Assembly (NCBI GenBank): GCA_018268755.1
Contig: JAFDVW010000017.1
Span: forward strand, 130,070 to 194,069
Reading direction: 5' to 3'
Origin: Acidobacteriota bacterium
GTDB taxonomy: Bacteria; Acidobacteriota; Terriglobia; Terriglobales; Acidobacteriaceae
DNA: 64,000 nucleotides
Every line of letters starts with the position of its first letter. Position 1 is the stretch's first letter. Made by a program: the position numbers and the translations under genes. A model generated the notes under the pieces. The model saw only the letters and a program-made list of their open reading frames with translations. It did no database searches and was not told the DNA's origin. This document shows positions 17,912 to 26,942 of the stretch, piece by piece.

Positions 17912-18482
17912 GGCGCGGCTCCTTAACCAGAGAGGCCCTATAAGAGGGCCATCCCCGGGCTGCTTGATAAGCGATCCCTGCGAAGGTCGCAAGGAAAAAT
18001 CGGGGCAATATTAAGACCTCCCCGGTCCAGGTTCAAGTTGGGTATCCCCCACACTAGCAAATGTGATTTGACAGTAATCGCCGTCTCACACACGACGGCA
18101 ACTCTATCATCGGAAGACTATCCCGAGTCTGGGCCAGGAGACTGTCCCTTGTACCACACGTATTCCCAGCCACAGAACATTTGTGTCCAGCTTACAGATT
18201 TTGTCCGGAATAAATACAGAAAGGGCCCGTAAACGTTGTTTTCCGCGGAAATTTCTCAAGAAAGCCTTGCCCACAGTTCCTGGAAATGTCCTTCTTGGGG
18301 TCGCGCCTAAAGGCTCGGGCCATGAAATGGTCGAAAACCTACGAATTTTGCACTAAAAGGTTGTTGAAATCGGTCGCAGATTACTTTGGTTAGGTAGCTT
18401 GGATTCCAGAATCAATACACCGTGGTGCAAAAAACTGTCATTTGGGTGATTGCTTGCTCCCTTCCGTTAGCAAGAGGCGACT
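17912..18482. other. Intergenic region without a supported gene
   Basis: 571 bp between divergent genes. It holds the GH51 leader on the minus strand, with the 16-mer AGGGCCATCCCCGGGC at 17945-17960, and a half-match to the LacI operator (GTAAACGTT at 18229-18237). A weak inverted repeat, CTTGCT (18453-18458) with AGCAAG (18469-18474), overlaps the kinase ribosome-binding site. No ORF with a good start site was seen. Confidence 0.5.
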
Positions 18483-20063
18483 ATGGCGATAGCAGCGATG
18501 AGTTTACCCAAGGACGAAATGCCGGCCGTGACCCATGTTCTCATGGTCGAGGACAATGCGGCCGATCGCAATCTGGTGCGTATCTCTTTATCAGATATGA
18601 CGCACCCCTATCGGTTAGATTGCGCAGACCACCTCGCGGACGGGCTGGAAAAGTTGAAGGCCACGCAGCCGGATGTCATTCTGCTGGACCTGAATTTGCC
18701 CGACAGCCAGGGGAGAGAGACCGTGCAAAAGGTGCTGGCGGTTGCCCCGCACGTTCCGATTCTTGTCCTGACGGGAATAAACGATGACGCGTTGGCGCGC
18801 GATGCCGTGCGCGCCGGTGCCCAGGACTATTTGGTGAAAGGCAAAGTGGAATCTCAGGTACTGGCGCACGCCATGCGCAATGCCATCGAACGGCACCGTG
18901 TTTCCGTGGAGTTGCGCGAAAACCGCGACAAGCAGGTGGAGTTTAAAGACCGCTTCCTGTCTCATGTATCCCATGAACTCCGTTCCCCTCTGGCCTGCAT
19001 CCATCAATACGCCGAAGTCATGCTGGAGGGTCTGGCTGGGCCCTTGAACATACAGGAACAGCAATATCTGCAAAATGTATTGCGCAGCGCCAAGCAGCTC
19101 AACAGCCTGATCAATGATTTGCTCGACGCGGCCCGCGCCAACGTGGCCAAGATCAGTATCGAGCCGGCATGCGTACGGCCTTGTGAAATTGTGGGACAAG
19201 TGGCGCAAATGCTTGCCCCGCAAGCTAAGTCCAGAAACATTTTGCTCAATACGGAAATCGAGCCCTACATCCCATCGATGCTGGGAGATCGCCGGCGCTT
19301 GCTGCAAGTAGTGACCAATCTGGTAGAGAATGCGCTGAAATATACCGAAGCCGGGGGCAGCATTAAGATCTCCTCCTGTGTGTATGCCGAGGATCCGCGT
19401 TTCATTCAAATCTCAGTGGCCGATACTGGCCGAGGCATCCATCCCAGCAATCTGAGTCGGGTTTTTGACCGGCTGTATCAAGAACCCCAGACCCAGAAGA
19501 CGCAACATGGTCTGGGTTTGGGCTTGGCTATCTGCAAGGAACTGGTGGAAAGCCACGGAGGCAAAATTTGGGTGGAGAGCAAATTCGGCAAAGGCAGTGT
19601 TTTCTTTTTCACGGCACCCATGTTTTCTTTGCCGGAAGTGATCTCCCCCGTGCTTCTGGAGCAAGGCCGGGTGCGGCCCGCGACGCTGATCGCCGTGGAA
19701 ATCGCCCGCCGCGCGAAAACAGTGACCGCGGATGCATGGGAGTGTGCCCGTAGGCGCTGCCGCGAAGTTGTGGAACGCTGCATTCTTCCCGATAAGGATG
19801 TCCTGTTGCCGTCCATGCAGCCGCTGGAGCGCAGGGAAATGATATTTGTGCTGGCTTGTACCGATGCCAAGGGAGCAGGCATATTGGAAAGCCGGATTTG
19901 CGGGCAATTAGCCGCTACTCCGGAGATCACCAGCATGTGTATTTATCGCACGTTCCCCATTGCCTTACCAATGCCGCAGACGGAATTTCCTGATGTCTTT
20001 GCACATCTGGAATGGGTGTCGGAAGAGATCGAACGAACAGTTTCCCACATCGCGAATGTTTAA
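18483..20063 (+). CDS. Receiver-histidine kinase with unknown C-terminal domain
   Basis: A 526-aa protein with an inverted layout: response-regulator receiver first (about 17-135; phospho-acceptor in [10 protein letters not shown]), then HisKA with His164 in SHVSHELRSPL, HATPase with N-box NLVENALKY, DTGRGI and GLGLGLAICKE (about 260-380). A C-terminal block of about 140 residues (390-526) is not recognised. There are no membrane segments, so it is cytoplasmic and probably receives phosphate from another kinase. AAGAGG precedes the ATG. It lies 112 bp upstream of the PAS kinase/Rcp1 pair, possibly in one unit. Confidence 0.88.
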   Translation: MAIAAMSLPKDEMPAVTHVLMVEDNAADRNLVRISLSDMTHPYRLDCADHLADGLEKLKATQPDVILLDLNLPDSQGRETVQKVLAVAPHVPILVLTGINDDALARDAVRAGAQDYLVKGKVESQVLAHAMRNAIERHRVSVELRENRDKQVEFKDRFLSHVSHELRSPLACIHQYAEVMLEGLAGPLNIQEQQYLQNVLRSAKQLNSLINDLLDAARANVAKISIEPACVRPCEIVGQVAQMLAPQAKSRNILLNTEIEPYIPSMLGDRRRLLQVVTNLVENALKYTEAGGSIKISSCVYAEDPRFIQISVADTGRGIHPSNLSRVFDRLYQEPQTQKTQHGLGLGLAICKELVESHGGKIWVESKFGKGSVFFFTAPMFSLPEVISPVLLEQGRVRPATLIAVEIARRAKTVTADAWECARRRCREVVERCILPDKDVLLPSMQPLERREMIFVLACTDAKGAGILESRICGQLAATPEITSMCIYRTFPIALPMPQTEFPDVFAHLEWVSEEIERTVSHIANV

Positions 20064-20175
20064 GCGGTGGGCAAGCTACAATGGCCTGTGCTTTTGTAAA
20101 GCAAGCACGTTGCCAGGATGGTAGTAGCGCGTTCCTGGCTATTCCGGTTATTTTGCAGAGGGAAAGAGGCCACTT

Positions 20176-21702
20176 ATGAATAAAGGCTTGGCCATCGCCA
20201 ATCCTCCCCCGCTCTCCGCGGTCCTGAGTCAGGACATCCTGCATAACTGGAAAGAGCCGATTCTTGTTCTGAATGCGGAACATAGAATTCAATTTGCCAA
20301 TCAGCGTTTCTGCAACCTGACATCTCTCCCCTGGGGCCAATTGGAGCAAACACCGCTTGCGGAAATCTGCCGGACCCCGTCTCTCCCAGCGCTTATACAC
20401 GCAGCTTGCAGATCTGGCGCCCGGCGCGATTTCCAGGTGAAATGTACGTTCTCTGAGTTGGGGGAGGTCACGATGCAGCTGCACGTGACGCCCCTGGGGA
20501 GCCACCATCAGAATGCCATCTTTCTGACTGTGACCGACATCACCGACGGGGAGCGCAGCCATCGGATCCTTCAGAGGAAAGTGGAAACCGCGGAGCGCGC
20601 CGAGCTGGCGCAGCGCGACCATAACGATCTGTTGCGTTCCATCCTGGAGAGCACCGGGGACGGCATCGCCGTGCTGGATGCGGATGGTCATTGCATCCTG
20701 TGGAACCAAGTCAGCGAAGCCATGCTGGGTATGAAGCCCGGGGACATCCCGTATGACCAGTGGCCGCAGCATTTCGGCTTTTATCTGCCTGACAAAGTAA
20801 CCCAATTCCCATCCGAAGACCTGCCGTTGAGCCACGCCTTGAAGGGGGAAATCGCGGACGAGGCAGAGATTTTTGTTCGCAATCATGCCCGTGCGGAAGG
20901 GTTCTGGGTCAGCATGACGGCACGCCCTCTCAGCCACAGCCAGGACGGGGCCGTGGCCAGCCTGCGAGACATCACATTCGCCAAACTTGCCGCTGATGCT
21001 TTGGCACAGCATGCGGCGGAAATCGCCCGCTCAAACCGCGAGCTGGAACAATTTGCCTATGTGGCTTCTCATGATCTGCAGGAACCCTTGCGCATGGTTT
21101 CCAGTTACGTACAGTTGTTGGCCAGGCGTTACCGCGGGAAACTGGACGCCGAGGCGGACGAGTTCATTGCCTATGCTGCCGATGGCGCAAAACGCATGCA
21201 ACAGCTGATCAATGACCTTCTGGGGTATTCCCGGGTGGGACGTGGAGAAGCGGCGCTGACCGTGGTGGATTGTGAAGCCTTGCTGGCGGACGTTCTGACC
21301 GGCCTGGCCGAAAAAATCCAGAGCGAAAATGTCCGGGTGACCCATGATCCCCTGCCGAAGATCATGGGCCATGTCCATCAACTGGCGCAGTTGTTCCAGA
21401 ACCTGATGGACAATGCCATTAAGTTTCACTCGACGGAGCCGGCGCACATCCATATTTCTGCCCAAGCGCGGGACAAGAAGTGGGTTTTTTCTGTAGCTGA
21501 CAATGGGATCGGCATCGACCCGGAATACAAAGACCGGGTTTTCGTCATATTCCAGCGCCTGCACACCCGCGAGGCTTATCCCGGCACAGGAATAGGACTT
21601 GCTATTTGCAAAAAGATTGTTGAGCAGCATGCTGGTCTCATCTGGGTGGAGCCGCAACAGCCCCATGGCACGGCGGTCAATTTCACCTGGCCCAGAGATT
21701 GA
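20176..21702 (+). CDS. PAS-domain histidine kinase (phytochrome-kinase-like)
   Basis: A 508-aa soluble sensor kinase. There are two PAS domains (about 15-130 and 148-275), a short coiled coil, then the HisKA with His299 in [19 protein letters not shown], a type typical of cyanobacterial phytochrome kinases. The ATPase domain follows with [16 protein letters not shown] and [13 protein letters not shown]. No chromophore GAF/PHY module is present, so the signal is presumably sensed by the PAS domains. It is followed 19 bp later by an Rcp1-type regulator, its likely partner. Confidence 0.9.
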   Translation: MNKGLAIANPPPLSAVLSQDILHNWKEPILVLNAEHRIQFANQRFCNLTSLPWGQLEQTPLAEICRTPSLPALIHAACRSGARRDFQVKCTFSELGEVTMQLHVTPLGSHHQNAIFLTVTDITDGERSHRILQRKVETAERAELAQRDHNDLLRSILESTGDGIAVLDADGHCILWNQVSEAMLGMKPGDIPYDQWPQHFGFYLPDKVTQFPSEDLPLSHALKGEIADEAEIFVRNHARAEGFWVSMTARPLSHSQDGAVASLRDITFAKLAADALAQHAAEIARSNRELEQFAYVASHDLQEPLRMVSSYVQLLARRYRGKLDAEADEFIAYAADGAKRMQQLINDLLGYSRVGRGEAALTVVDCEALLADVLTGLAEKIQSENVRVTHDPLPKIMGHVHQLAQLFQNLMDNAIKFHSTEPAHIHISAQARDKKWVFSVADNGIGIDPEYKDRVFVIFQRLHTREAYPGTGIGLAICKKIVEQHAGLIWVEPQQPHGTAVNFTWPRD

Positions 21703-21721
21703 AATAACGGGGAGACCACGC

Positions 21722-22180
21722 ATGTCGCAATCACAGGTAGTGCCCGTGCGTATTTTGTTGGTGGAAGATAATGCCGCCGATGCCCGCCTCACTCGGGAAT
21801 CTCTCAAAGAGTGCAAAGTTTGGAATGAACTCTTTGTTGTGTCCGACGGCGAGGAGGCATTGCAGTTCTTGGGCAGGACGGGAAATTTTAGCCAGATGCT
21901 GCGCCCCGATTTGATTCTTCTGGACCTGAATCTGCCTCGCAAAGACGGGCGGGAAGTGCTGGCCGAAATCAAACAGGACCCGGAATTGCGCACCATTCCG
22001 GTGGTCATTCTCACCAGCTCGGCAGCCGAACGGGACATCGCTCAGAGCTACAACCTGCACGCCAACTGCTACATCACCAAGCCCATTGATCTGGATGAGT
22101 TCAGCGAGGTGGTTCGCGCCATTGATGGGTTCTGGTTCTCCATCGTGAAACTGCCCCGGGCCGCGGCCGCTCACTCGTAA
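21722..22180 (+). CDS. Rcp1-type single-domain response regulator
   Basis: A 152-aa stand-alone receiver. It has [10 protein letters not shown] (acidic pocket), phospho-Asp in [20 protein letters not shown] (Thr/Ser switch) and YITKPID (Lys). It has the roughly 10-residue extended loop after strand 2 ([14 protein letters not shown]) typical of Rcp1-family partners of phytochrome-like kinases. The ATG at 21722 has GGGGAG eight bases upstream; the open frame starts inside the kinase gene but those codons are not its own. It carries no output domain, so it acts by protein contact or phosphotransfer. Confidence 0.92.
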   Translation: MSQSQVVPVRILLVEDNAADARLTRESLKECKVWNELFVVSDGEEALQFLGRTGNFSQMLRPDLILLDLNLPRKDGREVLAEIKQDPELRTIPVVILTSSAAERDIAQSYNLHANCYITKPIDLDEFSEVVRAIDGFWFSIVKLPRAAAAHS

Positions 22181-22342
22181 CCGCTATTGCCGGGGAAAGT
22201 TGCTGTTTTGAAAGGCCACGGGCTTTCTCCGCCCCATAAGGGCCATTCTAGGGGGTGGAGTTTCCCGGCGCCCAACTCTGTGCCATAATAAACCTCGAGC
22301 ATTTTGCAGCAATCCACCTAAATTGTTGGAAATGCTTGCCGC

Positions 22343-22436
22343 GGAGAGGTGGCCGAGTGGCCGAAGGCGGCGGTTTGCTAAACCGTTATACGGGCTAACA
22401 CCTGTATCGAGGGTTCGAATCCCTCCCTCTCCGCCA
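22343..22436 (+). tRNA. tRNA-Ser (anticodon GCU)
   Basis: The acceptor stem GGAGAGG (22343-22349) pairs with CCTCTCC (22426-22432), followed by discriminator G and an encoded CCA (22434-22436). The D-arm is GGCCGAGTGGCC, the anticodon loop TTGCTAA gives GCU, and a long type II variable arm precedes the TtC arm GGGTTCGAATCCC. All features fit tRNA-Ser reading AGC/AGU. No integrated element is visible at its 3' end. Confidence 0.97.
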
Positions 22437-22624
22437 GTTTCCTGCAATCCCAATCTCCCTTAGGACAGGCGGGCCTCCGCCGTTTCGAACATCCAGCGCC
22501 CTAAGAGGGCAATCCCTGAGAAATAGCCGGAAAGGTGTTCGAGGTGTAACCTGCAGCGCGATTCTGCCGCATCAGCCACCTGAACGTGTTGCTGGAAGGG
22601 ACGAAAGGCCTTGTAGTCCGTGCG

Positions 22625-22789
22625 TTAAGCGACGCGGGTATCGTTGGACTTTACGTGCTTGTTCTGGATCTTGCTTTGCAATGCCTTTTTCAGCTCATTG
22701 AGATGCTGGTGTTCCGTTTTGCGCTCATGACGGCTGTGCTGCAGTTGGATTTCGTGGTTTTTGCTGGTAGCGGGTGCAGAAAAGTTCAC
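22625..22789 (-). CDS. Small highly charged protein, 54 aa, GTG start
   Basis: Not recognised, and easily missed because it is short and starts with GTG. AGGAG lies six bases before the GTG at 22789, and a good promoter (TTGACC-17-TACACT) lies just upstream. The product begins MNFSAPATSK and is rich in His, Glu, Lys and Gln (HERKTEHQHLNELKKALQSK), consistent with one amphipathic helix or short coiled coil. It contains no cysteine or membrane segment. It lies downstream of the hybrid kinase on the same strand but has its own promoter. Function unknown. Confidence 0.72.
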   Translation of the reverse strand: MNFSAPATSKNHEIQLQHSRHERKTEHQHLNELKKALQSKIQNKHVKSNDTRVA

Positions 22790-22812
22790 GATGTTCTCCT
22801 GTTTGCCGCAGC

Positions 22813-22841
22813 AGTGTAGCGCCCGTCCGGGCTTTGGTCAA
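22813..22841 (-). promoter_or_regulatory. Promoter of the 54-aa gene
   Basis: On the minus strand, TTGACC (22836-22841) and TACACT (22813-22818) are separated by exactly 17 bp. The transcription start would fall about 15-20 bases before the GTG, leaving room for the AGGAG site. Confidence 0.65.
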
Positions 22842-22943
22842 CCGCGAGTCTGGAGCATGCTCAACGTCTTTCGCGCGGCAAGCCAGGCAGAAGGCGGGCG
22901 TTTCCATGGGGCCCGGCACTCCCGGCAACGTCCTGGCTAGGCA

Positions 22944-25640
22944 CTATTCGCTCGAGCTCAGGGTTTGGCGGATGCACTGTCCCAGCGTGGCCAGGCGGAA
23001 CGGTTTGTGCAGCAAGGTATGTTCGCGGTCCTGCACCTGTGGACTGGACAGAAGGTTGTTGGAGTATCCGGACATGAATACGACTTTGGTCTTGGGGTGG
23101 AGCGCTTTCATTCTGTCCGCCAGCTCGCGTCCGCTCATTTTGGGCATCACCAGGTCGGTCAACACCAGATGAATGGGGCCACGATGCTGCTGCGCGATCT
23201 GTAGGGCAGCCGGGCCGGAACTGGCGGCCAGCACCGTGTACCCATTTTCAGAGAGATATTCTGCCGCCGACTTGCGCACCGCCTCCTCGTCCTCCGCAAT
23301 CAGGATGGTCTCCGTCCCGCGATACGAGTCATCCAGGACGGACTGCTCTGCTGGGACCACGGCTTCCTGGACGCTGGGGAAATAGATCTTGAAGGTCGTG
23401 CCGTGTCCCGGCTCGCTTTGCACGAAGATGTGTCCGCCACTTTGTTTGACAATGCCGAACACTGTGGCCAGCCCGAGGCCGGTTCCCTTGCCTTGCTCCT
23501 TGGTGGTGAAGAAAGGCTCGAAGATATGGGACTTGGTCCGGGCGTCCATGCCGCAACCATTGTCACTGACGGCCAGCATGACGTAATTCCCGCCGGCCGC
23601 ATGATTGCGGGAATCCAGGTCGAGTTCGGCATTGTCCGTCTCGATTACGATTTCCCCGCCTTGCGCCATGGCGTCCCGCGAGTTGATCACCAGGTTCATC
23701 ACTACCTGTTCAATCTGCCCCGGGTCTACTTTCACGTTGCCCAGGCCGGCCGCGGGCATGAACCGCAATTCAATGTCCTCGGTAATCAGCCGCTTCAGCA
23801 TATCGATCTGGTCGGCGATCAGGCGATTAAGATCGAGCACTTTGGGCGACAGCACCTGTTTGCGGCTGAATGCCAGCAGGCGTTGGGTCAACGAGGAGCC
23901 GCGGTCGGTGGCCTTCATGATTTCATCCACGAACTGCCGGCTCTTGTCGCCGGCCGGCAGTTTACGATGCACCAGCTCGGCAAAGCTGCTGACAGCCATC
24001 AGAATGTTGTTGAAGTCATGGGCCACGCCGCCGGCCAGGCGCCCGATGGCCTCGATCTTCTGCATCTGCTGCAGTTGGTGCTGCAGTTCCCGCTGCTGCG
24101 TGATGTCCTGGACCGTGCCTTCAAAATGCTGGATCCCGCCGCGCGCATCGCGCACCACATGGGCGTTCTCCGCCACCCAGAGGAGGCTGCCGTCTTTGCG
24201 CCGGGCCTGATATTCGAAGTCCTGCACCATGCCGTGTTTTTCCATGAGCCGCACGAACTCGGCATGCCGTTCGGGATCGACATACTCCTGGTTCTTGATG
24301 TCATGGCGGCTGAGGATCAGCTCTTGCGGAGAATCAAAGCCCAGAATGCGCGCCAGTGCTGGATTGGCGGAGATGTATTTCCCGTCGAGCGTTGTCTGGT
24401 AAATGCCCTCCAGCGAGTTTTCAAAAATGCCGCGATACTTTTCCTCGGCCTCGCGAAGCGCGGTTTCAGCTTGTTTGCGGGCGGTGATGTCCGTGAGGAA
24501 GTGGAGGATGCCCTTCACCCGATGGTGCGCGTCCCACAGCGGAGTGGAGGAAAGACTGATGGTCAGCAGCGAACCATCGCGCCGCCGCCGGCGCACTTCC
24601 ACTCCGGTCAGCGTTTCTCCCGCCATCAGGCGCTGGTGCAAGTGGCCGGCCGCCGTCATTTCCGTCTCCGGGACCAGCGGGTCCGCCGCCCCCAGAACCT
24701 CCTGCTCGCTCCAGCCAAAGACGCTTTCCGCGGCCGCGTTCCACATCGTCACCCGGTCCTGCTGGTCGACCGCGACAATGGGCACGGGAGAAGCGTATAC
24801 GCTGGTTTCCGTGGCCCGGCGCAGGGCTTCTTCCGAGGACTTCCGGAAGGTAATGTCGCGCGCGATGATGGAAGCCCCGATGACCACTTGCTCCTCGTCG
24901 AACACCGGAGAGATCGTCAGGGAAACATTCAGCAGCTTGCCGTGTTTCGTCTTGCGCACGGTCTCGAGGTTCTTGATGCGGCGTCCGGCCCGCAGCTCGC
25001 GCATGATCTTGCGGATGTCCTCGCCGTACCCTTCCGGGGCCAGCATGGCGATGTCCTGGCCAATGGCCTCCTCCGCGCTATAGCCATACATCTGTTCCGC
25101 TCCCCGGTTCCAGCTGGTGATCTTCTGGTCGAGGCCCTTGCTGAGAATGGCGTCCTGCGAAGACTCCACGATGGAGGCCAGCCAGACCAGTTTCTCTTCG
25201 GCGCGCTTGCGGGCGGTGATATCGCGGACATAGATGGTGAAGAATGTCTTCTTCTTGACCACTCCCTGGTTCACGGTGAACTCGGCGGGAAATTCGCTGC
25301 CGTCGCTGCGAATGCCACTGGTCTCCAGGCGATGGCCCATAATTTCCACGCTGGAGGAGGGGTTGGCGGGGAACAGTTCGCTACGGTGCCGCTCCCGCAA
25401 TGCCGGGGGGAAAACTGTCTCGACAATGTCATTTCCCAGGGCGGCCGCCTGGGAAATGCGAAAGGTCCTTTCCGCGGCCGCGTTGCAAGCGATGATCCGT
25501 CCCCGGTCATCGGTGCATAGGATGCAGTCGAGTGCGGAATCAAACAAAGCGCGGCGGCGCGTCTCGCTTTCTTCCAGCGCCAGGCGCACCCTTCGGTCGG
25601 GGGCAGACGAGACGCGCTTCCTGCGGGTGGCGGTTTTCAC
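22944..25640 (-). CDS. Hybrid histidine kinase with four PAS domains and receiver
   Basis: An 898-aa soluble hybrid kinase. Four PAS domains run from about residue 25 to 520, each ending in a DIT motif (RDITARK, RDITFRK, TDITARK, QDITQQR). HisKA has His541 in GGVAHDFNNILMAV. The ATPase has NLVINSRDAM, DNGCGMD and GKGTGLGLATVFG. The C-terminal receiver (about 775-898) has ILIAEDEEAV and LVLTDLVMPKMSG. All catalytic motifs are intact. Its start overlaps the stop of the pseudokinase gene by four bases. With the NtrC-type regulator two genes upstream it probably forms one phosphorelay. Confidence 0.92.
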   Translation of the reverse strand: MKTATRRKRVSSAPDRRVRLALEESETRRRALFDSALDCILCTDDRGRIIACNAAAERTFRISQAAALGNDIVETVFPPALRERHRSELFPANPSSSVEIMGHRLETSGIRSDGSEFPAEFTVNQGVVKKKTFFTIYVRDITARKRAEEKLVWLASIVESSQDAILSKGLDQKITSWNRGAEQMYGYSAEEAIGQDIAMLAPEGYGEDIRKIMRELRAGRRIKNLETVRKTKHGKLLNVSLTISPVFDEEQVVIGASIIARDITFRKSSEEALRRATETSVYASPVPIVAVDQQDRVTMWNAAAESVFGWSEQEVLGAADPLVPETEMTAAGHLHQRLMAGETLTGVEVRRRRRDGSLLTISLSSTPLWDAHHRVKGILHFLTDITARKQAETALREAEEKYRGIFENSLEGIYQTTLDGKYISANPALARILGFDSPQELILSRHDIKNQEYVDPERHAEFVRLMEKHGMVQDFEYQARRKDGSLLWVAENAHVVRDARGGIQHFEGTVQDITQQRELQHQLQQMQKIEAIGRLAGGVAHDFNNILMAVSSFAELVHRKLPAGDKSRQFVDEIMKATDRGSSLTQRLLAFSRKQVLSPKVLDLNRLIADQIDMLKRLITEDIELRFMPAAGLGNVKVDPGQIEQVVMNLVINSRDAMAQGGEIVIETDNAELDLDSRNHAAGGNYVMLAVSDNGCGMDARTKSHIFEPFFTTKEQGKGTGLGLATVFGIVKQSGGHIFVQSEPGHGTTFKIYFPSVQEAVVPAEQSVLDDSYRGTETILIAEDEEAVRKSAAEYLSENGYTVLAASSGPAALQIAQQHRGPIHLVLTDLVMPKMSGRELADRMKALHPKTKVVFMSGYSNNLLSSPQVQDREHTLLHKPFRLATLGQCIRQTLSSSE

Positions 25641-26863
25641 AGGCCCTCGGAGGCCGGCCGGCCCGGACTCTGCCGCAGCGCGTCCAGCAGGAAGTCGCTC
25701 AGGAGATCGTGGATCTTTTCATTCAGGCGGTTCAGGCGGAAAGGCTTCTGCAGCACGGCGGATCGATGGGCGCTGGCTGGAGGAAGTAAGACCCTCTCCT
25801 GGTCTCCCGACATGTAAAGCACTTTCAGATCGGGGTAGATGGCCAGGAATTTCTCCGCCACTTCCTGGCCTCCCATTCGCGGCATGACCATATCGGTGAT
25901 CAGCAAGTCGAGAGGGCAACGGTTGCGCTCCATCATCTCGATGGCTTCCAGCCCGCCTTTCGCCTGTAGAACCTTGAATCCTTCCATCTTGAGGAACTCG
26001 GCCGCCGGAATGCGCACGGCATCGTCATCTTCCACGACCAGCACGGTTTTCGCCAAGGGCAGGTTCCTGGGTATGGTCTGGGTCTCGACCATCCCGGTCC
26101 CTGGCTGCGGTTGGGCGGGGAAGTAAATCTTGTAACAGCTGCCTTTCTGCGGTGACGCCGAAATCCGCATCAGCCCATTCACCCGCTTCACCACACTCCG
26201 CACGATGGCGAGGGAATATTTCACCCGCAGGGCCGGATCACTCTTCGTGTCCACGTAAGGGCCACGCGGAGAGGCGGCCGGGCCGCTGTCGGACACGCTG
26301 AGCATCACGTACTTGCCGGGTGTGGCATGGTCGTCGGCGCCCAGGAAATCCTCGTCCAATTCAACCGGGCTGGTGGCAATATCGATCTCTCCGTTGGACG
26401 CCATGGTGCTGCGCGCTGTCAGCACCAGACTGAGAAGCAACTCCTGCAGTTCCACCGGGTCGGCGCAGATGGCGTGGACTCTCTGGTTCAATTGCAGGGA
26501 GAGCCGGATGCGTTCCCCCGCCAGCTGCTGCAGGAGGTCCTGGATATCGCTGACGACATGGTTGAGAGAAACCGGCCGGGCTTCCGGCGCAGGTTTGCGG
26601 TTGAATGCCAGCAGGTTCTGGATCAGCGTAGTGGCCCGGGTGGCGTGGCTCAGTACCTGTTCCAGGTTGCGTTTCTGCGTGGGATTGGCTTCTTTCAGCT
26701 CCAGCTCCGCATAACTGGTGATGGCCATCATGATGTTGTTGAACTGATGGGCGATGGCGCCGGTGATCTCCTCCAGCAGTTCGTTTTTCTGCTGCAACAG
26801 CGTGGAGCGGTTTTCCTGAAACTCCACGGTCTCAGGGCTGAGCTTGGACGCAAATGTAGTCAT
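25637..26863 (-). CDS. Degenerate histidine kinase (probable pseudokinase) with receiver
   Basis: A 408-aa paralogue of the last half of the neighbouring hybrid kinase. His39 is kept (AIAHQFNNIMMAI), but the ATP-binding motifs are lost. Where the paralogue has NLVINSRDAM, DNGCGMD and GTGLGLATVFG, this protein has SLVLTARSTM, DSGPAASP and LRVKYSLAIVR. The receiver (about 285-405) is intact, with VLVVEDDDAV and LLITDMVMPRMGG. It probably cannot autophosphorylate. It may accept phosphate on His or Asp from the hybrid kinase or act as a scaffold. The ATG at 26863 follows AGGAGGAGA; the longer open frame overlaps the NtrC gene and was discarded. Confidence 0.85.
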   Translation of the reverse strand: MTTFASKLSPETVEFQENRSTLLQQKNELLEEITGAIAHQFNNIMMAITSYAELELKEANPTQKRNLEQVLSHATRATTLIQNLLAFNRKPAPEARPVSLNHVVSDIQDLLQQLAGERIRLSLQLNQRVHAICADPVELQELLLSLVLTARSTMASNGEIDIATSPVELDEDFLGADDHATPGKYVMLSVSDSGPAASPRGPYVDTKSDPALRVKYSLAIVRSVVKRVNGLMRISASPQKGSCYKIYFPAQPQPGTGMVETQTIPRNLPLAKTVLVVEDDDAVRIPAAEFLKMEGFKVLQAKGGLEAIEMMERNRCPLDLLITDMVMPRMGGQEVAEKFLAIYPDLKVLYMSGDQERVLLPPASAHRSAVLQKPFRLNRLNEKIHDLLSDFLLDALRQSPGRPASEGL

Positions 26864-26942
26864 GGAATGTCTCCTCCTGCGCGAGGTACACCCGCGCATC
26901 CCCCGCCCTGGGGCGGGGTTCGATCCAACGCGAGACGCGGCC

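Noticed and set aside
18229..18240. Possible fourth LacI operator (GTAAACGTTGTT)
   Set aside because: Only the left half matches; the right half differs at three positions and it is over 300 bp from the GH51 start.
18453..18474. Inverted repeat overlapping the kinase ribosome-binding site as a translational switch
   Set aside because: The arms are only 6 bp with a 10-base loop, too weak to support without structure or conservation data.
22586..22819. 77-codon plus-strand frame at the 54-aa gene
   Set aside because: No ribosome-binding site. The minus strand has promoter, AGGAG and GTG in the correct order, so the plus frame is the shadow.
23403..25520. 705-codon open frame opposite the hybrid kinase
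   Set aside because: It is the antisense shadow of a gene with GC-rich third positions; the peptide lacks domains, and the kinase on the other strand is certain.
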